Source: SCRT01 sp036379455 (GTDB lineage: Bacteria > Pseudomonadota > Gammaproteobacteria > Nevskiales > Nevskiaceae). From it: a stretch of DNA of 20,237 nucleotides. Shown here piece by piece: positions 15,612 through 20,237 of the stretch. A program made the position numbers and the translations under genes. The stretch is from assembly GCA_036379455.1 (NCBI GenBank), contig DASVGQ010000007.1, forward strand, positions 1 to 20,237. Reading direction: 5' to 3'. Numbering within the stretch: position 1 is the stretch's first letter; the number at the start of each line of letters is the position of its first letter. Below the pieces are notes generated by a model. It saw only the letters and a list, made by a program, of their open reading frames with translations. It was not told where the DNA came from and did not search any database.

Positions 15612-15621
15612 CTGTCCTGAC
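15583..15621 (+). promoter_or_regulatory. Inverted repeats over the candidate promoter, possible operator
   Basis: TGAC-attc-GTCA (15583-15594) covers the -35 box. GTCAG at 15591-15595 is mirrored by CTGAC at 15617-15621 across the presumed -10. Such paired half-sites could bind a repressor, but they are short and no regulator gene lies next to them. Confidence 0.3.
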
Positions 15622-15648
15622 ACCCGGCCAGACGGTCGCCCTCCAAGA

Positions 15649-15652
15649 GGAG
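15649..15652 (+). promoter_or_regulatory. Strong ribosome binding site for the large orphan gene
   Basis: AAGAGGAG ends 6 bases before ATG 15659 and is one of the best Shine-Dalgarno matches in the window. It fixes the start. Confidence 0.6.
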
Positions 15653-15658
15653 AACTCG

Positions 15659-18600
15659 ATGGAAACCCTGTTCCGCCTCCTGCTGCAACGCCCGGCCGTA
15701 CCCCGCGACGAGACACTGCCGCCGCTGCGCCTCGCCTACGGATCGCACTTCGACGCAGCCGCCAAGCAGGCCGCCGCAAGCCGCGCCCCGCGCGCGCAGC
15801 TGGCAGCATTCAGACAGGCCGCGCAGGTCTTCGTCGCCAGCGCAGAGTTCGTCGGCACCCCGACGACCCTGAAGATCGCGCCGCAATTAGCCGGACTGAC
15901 GCGTGCGCTGGACGGACTCGAGGCCAGCGCGGTGCTCGACAACGCACGCGTAGCAGAGGTGACACATCGGGCCTTTGGCGTCCCCATCCCAACGCTGGTG
16001 CAGGATCCTGCGGTCACCAGCGCCGTTACGCGACTGATGGACAGCATCCTCAGCATCAAGCTGCTGGCAAGCGAGCAGACGCGCCCCCTGGCGCTCCTGG
16101 TACAGCAGCTGCGCGACCTCAAGGTCATCCTGAAAGCCGCTACGGATCAGACTTTCCCGGACAGTGGAAGGACGTTGCGACGTTATCGACGCCGCCCCCT
16201 GCTGCTGCCGGATCACATCGACCGCCACTCCGGCCTGTCCACCCGGGAGTGGCGGCAAGCCCAGGAACAGTTGCAGCGGGAAGCACGGACCACGGCCGCC
16301 GCGCGCGCCGCCGAAGCCGTGGAACGCTATCGCCAGCTCAAGACAGCGTTCGAGGAGTTGACCTCTCTCGACGCCTCTCATCTGCAGACGACTCCGCAGC
16401 GCCCTGCGCCGGACGCGACGGCCACTCCTGAAGCCGGAACCGCACCGACGGCCGAGACCGTAGCGACGACGGCCCGGCTTCTGCAGCAGGCCCAGCGCAC
16501 GCAGGTCATCCTCAAACACGCGCAGACGCTGATCGCCGAGGGCACCCGCAACGAGGCCGCCGTGGTGAAGCTGCAAGCCGAGGTGGAAGCGGCCTTGGCC
16601 GAGGCCGGCAAGCTCGCCGCTGCGGCGGATACGGGTGCGGAGATGGGAGATTCCGCACGCGCTGCGGCGCTCATCCCGCCAGCCGACGATGCGCGTGGGC
16701 TTCGTCTCAAGGTGACGGCGGCCAAGGTCCTGTCGCCGAGCACCCGCGAACTGCTTGACCAGCGCAAGCTGGCGGTGGACGCCCGGCCGCTCGACCAGCT
16801 GGCCCTGGACATCCACGCCGGGATGCGCGCGTTGGCAACCGAACTGGATGCCCTGTATCAGCCACCGCCACAGGTCGCGATGCGGCGCATCGGCACGACC
16901 CTGGTGGCGACCTCGGTCGCCGCGCCGCCAACCTGGCCGCTGATGCTCACGAACGACGCGGACGCTACCGCCCCGCCCGAACGTGCGCGCCCCTTGCTGC
17001 CAGCGAACGCGCTGGCCCCCCTGCAGGCGCCGCCGATGGCCGATCTGCTGATCGTCAAACAACGGCTGGTACGTTACGAGGCGGCCGATGTCTCGCATAT
17101 CGAGAACATCCTCAAGAGCGAAAGGAAGGAACGCGAGCACACGCGCCGCCGGGAAACCGAGGAGCTGATCTTCCGGGAAGCGGAAACCACGACCTCCGAG
17201 GAGCGGGATCTGGAATCGACCGCGCGCTACGAAATGACCAATGCCACCAGCGAGACCCTGGCCGAGGACAGCACGCTGGCGGCGGGCGTGAGCGTCTCGG
17301 GCAGCTACGGCCCGATGGTCGAGTTCTCCGCCAGCGCTGAAGGCTCCACATCGCGCAGCAAGACGGCCGCGACCAACGTCGCCACCAGCTTCTCACGGGA
17401 CGTCACCGAGCGCAGCGCGAAGAAGATCACCCAGCGCGTGCTGGAACGAACCTCCCTGCGCACCACCACCGAAGAGATCGAGCGGAGCCTGCACGGCTTC
17501 GACAACACCACCGGCAGCGGCCACGTCTCCGGTGTCTATCAGTGGGTGAACAAGGTCTATCGCGCGCAGATGTACAACTACGGCCGGCGCGCCATGTACG
17601 ACTTCATGGTTCCCGAACCGGCTGCCTTCCTGATCTCGGTACAGGAAAACGACCATGCCGGCATGGTCCGGCTCGCCAAGCCACGCGCGTTCGGACTGCA
17701 GCCGTCGCAGATCACGGAAGCCAATTACCAGTTCTGGGGCCACGAATACGGCGCCACGGACGTGGAGCCGCCGCCCGAGGAATATCGCACCAAGGCCGTC
17801 GCCTTCGACAGCGGCACAAAGAACGCCAACGAGGACAGCAAGAATCGCGTCAACTACACGCATTCGGCCGAAATCCAGATCGATGACGGCTATCGAGCCA
17901 TAGCGAGCTTCGCCACCTGTGCCCGGATCCCGTGGTCCGTGAATGACGCGTCGGCCAACGTTGCCGTCCAGATCGGGCAACGCGCCTTCCTGTTCTGGCC
18001 CGGCGAGGGCTTCATGTCGCTTGCGCTGGACGGCGAGTCGGGTTCGATCCCCTGCGCGATCTCGTCGAACCGGCTGACCTCCTTCACGCTTGCCCTCGAG
18101 ATCAAGTGCCAACGCACGCCGCGCGCGCTGCAGAAATGGCAGCACGAGACGCACGCCAAGCTCACGCAGGCCTACCGGGCCAGGCTGAACGAGTACGAGG
18201 AACGGTTGGCCGAGATCGAGATGCGGGCCGGCAGCAGCGTTCAAGGGCACAACCCGGCGCTCAACCTGCAGCTCATGCGCGACGAGCTCAAGAAGCACTG
18301 CCTCAGCATTCTTACCCAGCAGCACTTCGACGCCTTCGGCGCCATCGAGAACTTCACGGAATCCGGGCTGCGACAGGTGAATCTGCAGCAGGCGGCGCTC
18401 GAAGCGCCTTACGTCCGGTTCTTCGAACAGGCTTTCGAGTGGGAACACACGACGTGGAAAACCTATCCCTACTTCTGGGGCGGCAAGGATCGCTGGCGTG
18501 ATCGGGTCCGCTACGAGGACGACGATCCGGCCTTCAACCAGTTCCTGAAAGCCGGTTATGCCCGGGTGGTGGTTCCGGCGCGTCCGGGCTTCGAATACGC

Positions 18601-18841
18601 CATCGAACACTTCCTGCAGTTCGGCGAACTCTGGAACGGTGGGCCGTTGCCGGCCATCGGCGACGATCTCTACCTGCCCATCGCCGAAGAGATCGCCGAA
18701 GAGCTGGACCGCCCGAGCGACGAGGTTACGCCGCAGGGAGAGGCGTGGGAGGTCGTGGTCCCCACCACTCTCGTGCACCTGCGCGCCGACGACCAGCTGC
18801 CGCGCTGGGATCCGGAGACCGGCGAAGCCATCGAGGATTGA
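15659..18841 (+). CDS. Large uncharacterised multidomain protein (1060 aa), partner of a patatin
   Basis: I cannot assign a named family. No signal peptide or clear transmembrane helix is seen. Residues 1-455 are mostly helical and rich in Ala, Arg and Gln, with a Pro/Thr/Ala linker near 245-275 and coiled-coil-like stretches at about 210-240 and 290-325. From Met460 the protein changes character: LLIVKQRLVRYEAADVSHIENIL leads into a very charged helix (480-536), then a Ser/Thr/Val/Gly segment with alternating small polar and hydrophobic residues (538-575). A block with VYQWVNKVYRAQMYNYG (626-642) and FMVPEPAAFL (649-658) follows, then a beta-rich part (about 735-815), a coiled coil starting at Trp827, NPALN at 865-869, and a C-terminal block TYPYFWGGKDRW (935-946) with VVVPARPGFEYAIEHF after it. 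The blocks from 460 onward look like a conserved module; I have a sense of having seen them in large unnamed bacterial proteins, which is unverified. The stop overlaps the patatin start (TTGA). Confidence 0.85.
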   Translation: METLFRLLLQRPAVPRDETLPPLRLAYGSHFDAAAKQAAASRAPRAQLAAFRQAAQVFVASAEFVGTPTTLKIAPQLAGLTRALDGLEASAVLDNARVAEVTHRAFGVPIPTLVQDPAVTSAVTRLMDSILSIKLLASEQTRPLALLVQQLRDLKVILKAATDQTFPDSGRTLRRYRRRPLLLPDHIDRHSGLSTREWRQAQEQLQREARTTAAARAAEAVERYRQLKTAFEELTSLDASHLQTTPQRPAPDATATPEAGTAPTAETVATTARLLQQAQRTQVILKHAQTLIAEGTRNEAAVVKLQAEVEAALAEAGKLAAAADTGAEMGDSARAAALIPPADDARGLRLKVTAAKVLSPSTRELLDQRKLAVDARPLDQLALDIHAGMRALATELDALYQPPPQVAMRRIGTTLVATSVAAPPTWPLMLTNDADATAPPERARPLLPANALAPLQAPPMADLLIVKQRLVRYEAADVSHIENILKSERKEREHTRRRETEELIFREAETTTSEERDLESTARYEMTNATSETLAEDSTLAAGVSVSGSYGPMVEFSASAEGSTSRSKTAATNVATSFSRDVTERSAKKITQRVLERTSLRTTTEEIERSLHGFDNTTGSGHVSGVYQWVNKVYRAQMYNYGRRAMYDFMVPEPAAFLISVQENDHAGMVRLAKPRAFGLQPSQITEANYQFWGHEYGATDVEPPPEEYRTKAVAFDSGTKNANEDSKNRVNYTHSAEIQIDDGYRAIASFATCARIPWSVNDASANVAVQIGQRAFLFWPGEGFMSLALDGESGSIPCAISSNRLTSFTLALEIKCQRTPRALQKWQHETHAKLTQAYRARLNEYEERLAEIEMRAGSSVQGHNPALNLQLMRDELKKHCLSILTQQHFDAFGAIENFTESGLRQVNLQQAALEAPYVRFFEQAFEWEHTTWKTYPYFWGGKDRWRDRVRYEDDDPAFNQFLKAGYARVVVPARPGFEYAIEHFLQFGELWNGGPLPAIGDDLYLPIAEEIAEELDRPSDEVTPQGEAWEVVVPTTLVHLRADDQLPRWDPETGEAIED

Positions 18842-20184
18842 GCCGTGGCCATTCCTCGGGGCTGACGCCCAAGGACGTCCGCTATCTGGCGCTGGAGGGC
18901 GGCGGCGGCAAGGGCGTCACCTACTTGGGCGCTATCCGCGCCCTGCAGAACACCACGGTCCGTGAACGCGGCCGGGATATCCCGCTGTTGCCGATCCGGC
19001 TAGACGAACCGCTCCAGACGCGCCGCATCAAGGGCATCAGCGGCACGTCTGCCGGCGCCATCACGGCGCTGTTCCTGGCCATGGGCGCAACCGCAGATCA
19101 GGTCGGGGGCGTGCTCAGCAAGCCGGAGACCTTCGAAGCCTTCTTCGATGTTCCAGCTCCCGGAACCTGGCGGACGGTGGACGCAAACAACCGTCCCACC
19201 ACGCATTCCGGGCTCGAGCCATGGCAGACCGCCATCTACGCGGCCATCAAATCCGGCTGGATCGCCGCGCTGTCCCTCGTCAAGACCCAGGGCGCCGCCA
19301 TGGGTTGGGGCGGGGCAGCGCTGCTCACCCGTCTCATGCCGGCCCTGTTGAACGTTCGTGGAGTGAGCGACAACGCACTCCTCAAACGGCTGCTGAGCTC
19401 CACTTCCGAGAGCGTCTACGGCCTGCTGATGGACGGAGGAATCTTTCCCGGCCTGCCGGTACGCAAGTTCCTGCAGGATTCGGTGAACGAGTGGCTGCTC
19501 GATCGCGTGCAGGCGCTCGAGAACCACACGCTTCCGCATCCGAACATCAGCTTCGCCCAGTTCTGGCGCGCCACGCAGGTGGACCTGCGCATCATCGGCG
19601 TCAATCTCACGCACAACCGACCCGCCGTGTTCTCGGCCTGGCACACGCCGGATTTCCCGGTCGCCGAGGCGGTGGCCATCTCCATGAACCTGCCGCTGGT
19701 ATTCAAGCCTGTGGAAGTGAAGGCCAAGGTGCCGAAACGGGCGAGCCAGGGGCGCTACGACTACCAGGGGCTGTGGATGGACGGCGGCGCGCTCAACAAC
19801 CTGCCGATCCACGTATTCGACAACCCTGACGAGTCTCCCGACGAGCTTTCACACGCCTACGACAACCCCAACCCGGACTTGCTGCACCCGGGCGTGCTCG
19901 GCCTGCGCCTGACCGACGGCGCTCCGGGGACACAGCCACGCGGACCGGTGCAGATGGACGGCTCGGAGCGCCACCTGTGGAATCTGCTTGGCGAGCTGCT
20001 GGAAACGTTGTTGTACCCGTCGGAGGAAGGACAGATCCGCAGCGCCGCCGAGCGCGCCCAGACCGTCGAGCTCTTCACCTACGCCCTGACGACGCTCGAC
20101 TTTGCGCCTGCGGATGAGCTGCGCAAGCAGCCCATTGCGGAAGCCGAGAAATCCATCCGGAAATATTTTGAATCCAGGGGCTGA
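18838..20184 (+). CDS. Patatin-like phospholipase
   Basis: A serine lipid acyl hydrolase expected to cleave acyl chains from phospholipids, 448 residues. The frame runs upstream into the previous gene, but family proteins begin shortly before the oxyanion loop, so TTG 18838, overlapping the preceding stop (TTGA), is preferred; its Shine-Dalgarno is too close to be ideal and the exact start is uncertain. The glycine-rich oxyanion loop is LALEGGGGKG (Gly21-Gly26). The nucleophile elbow is GISGTSAGA with Ser71. The catalytic Asp315 lies in MDGGALNNLP. Other patatin blocks are GGIFPGLPVRKFL, the FRDLY-like FAQFW region, and PVAEAVAISMNLPLVFKPV. The 244 residues between Ser and Asp include a hydrophobic stretch at about 141-170 that might touch membranes. 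No signal peptide is seen. Its product probably acts with the 1060-residue protein upstream. Confidence 0.93.
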   Translation: MSRGHSSGLTPKDVRYLALEGGGGKGVTYLGAIRALQNTTVRERGRDIPLLPIRLDEPLQTRRIKGISGTSAGAITALFLAMGATADQVGGVLSKPETFEAFFDVPAPGTWRTVDANNRPTTHSGLEPWQTAIYAAIKSGWIAALSLVKTQGAAMGWGGAALLTRLMPALLNVRGVSDNALLKRLLSSTSESVYGLLMDGGIFPGLPVRKFLQDSVNEWLLDRVQALENHTLPHPNISFAQFWRATQVDLRIIGVNLTHNRPAVFSAWHTPDFPVAEAVAISMNLPLVFKPVEVKAKVPKRASQGRYDYQGLWMDGGALNNLPIHVFDNPDESPDELSHAYDNPNPDLLHPGVLGLRLTDGAPGTQPRGPVQMDGSERHLWNLLGELLETLLYPSEEGQIRSAAERAQTVELFTYALTTLDFAPADELRKQPIAEAEKSIRKYFESRG

Positions 20185-20205
20185 GCCTCCGGCAGCTTTC
20201 GCCAT

Positions 20206-20226
20206 CCGTCGGACCCTTCGCGACGG
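20206..20226 (+). terminator. Possible hairpin after the patatin gene
   Basis: CCGTCG and CGACGG form a 6-bp stem with a 9-base loop, 21 bases after the stop. No T tract is visible before the window ends, so a terminator is only possible. Confidence 0.25.
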
Positions 20227-20237
20227 TGCCTACATCA

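Larger units (their letters stand above)
15404..15658. other. Divergent intergenic region, SMR gene / large orphan gene
   Basis: This 255-bp gap must hold the promoters of both divergent genes. The right end has a TTGACA box, inverted repeats and a strong ribosome binding site. The left two thirds (15404-15600) is open in at least one frame on each strand with mostly G or C at third positions, which may be only the effect of high GC. No convincing promoter for the SMR gene was found. Confidence 0.5.

Noticed and set aside
15887..18778. Two long minus-strand frames opposite the 1060-aa gene (15887-17140 and 17393-18778)
   Set aside because: The plus-strand frame is continuous over 1060 codons, has a strong ribosome binding site and coherent motifs. 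The minus-strand translations look like composition-driven shadows.
1..20237. tRNA, rRNA, CRISPR array, insertion sequence or long direct repeats
   Set aside because: None was seen on reading both strands. The only long similarity within the window is between the two dacA genes.

Overview
The window is very GC-rich and gene-dense. It reads as chromosomal DNA of a Gram-negative proteobacterium, most likely a gammaproteobacterium. Evidence for this is a lipoprotein-bearing outer-membrane lipid-asymmetry (Mla) system, an MreB close to the E. coli protein, and the rod-shape/lipoate gene order mrdA-rodA-mltB-rlpA-dacA-ybeD-lipB known from Pseudomonas and E. coli. I cannot name the genus from sequence alone.

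Positions 1-11120 form one plus-strand cell-wall block: mreB (5' truncated by the window), mreC, mreD, mrdA (PBP2), rodA, mltB, rlpA, two tandem dacA-type D,D-carboxypeptidases, ybeD (DUF493) and lipB. MreBCD, PBP2 and RodA make up the elongasome that builds the lateral wall. MltB, RlpA and the DacA proteins trim or cut peptidoglycan. LipB starts lipoate attachment. Many junctions are 4-base stop/start overlaps that use GTG or TTG, so much of the block is probably translationally coupled.

Positions 11172-15047 hold a complete retrograde phospholipid-transport set in the order mlaF-mlaE-mlaD-mlaC-mlaB-mlaA. MlaFEDB is the inner-membrane ABC/MCE complex, MlaC the periplasmic shuttle and MlaA the outer-membrane lipoprotein. 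It sits where E. coli and Pseudomonas have lipA. A GC-rich stem-loop separates it from lipB.

Positions 15062-15403 carry a minus-strand EmrE-type small multidrug transporter that converges on mlaA. A 255-bp divergent gap follows, containing a perfect TTGACA box embedded in small inverted repeats. Downstream lies a two-gene plus-strand unit. The first gene encodes a 1060-residue protein of no family I can name. The second, joined by a TTGA stop/start overlap, encodes a patatin-like phospholipase with an intact Ser/Asp dyad. This pair is the part of the window most likely to represent an undescribed system. A membrane-acting effector is one hypothesis; the sequence does not prove it.

I saw no tRNA, rRNA, CRISPR array, insertion sequence or long repeat. 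No gap between genes exceeds 300 bases.
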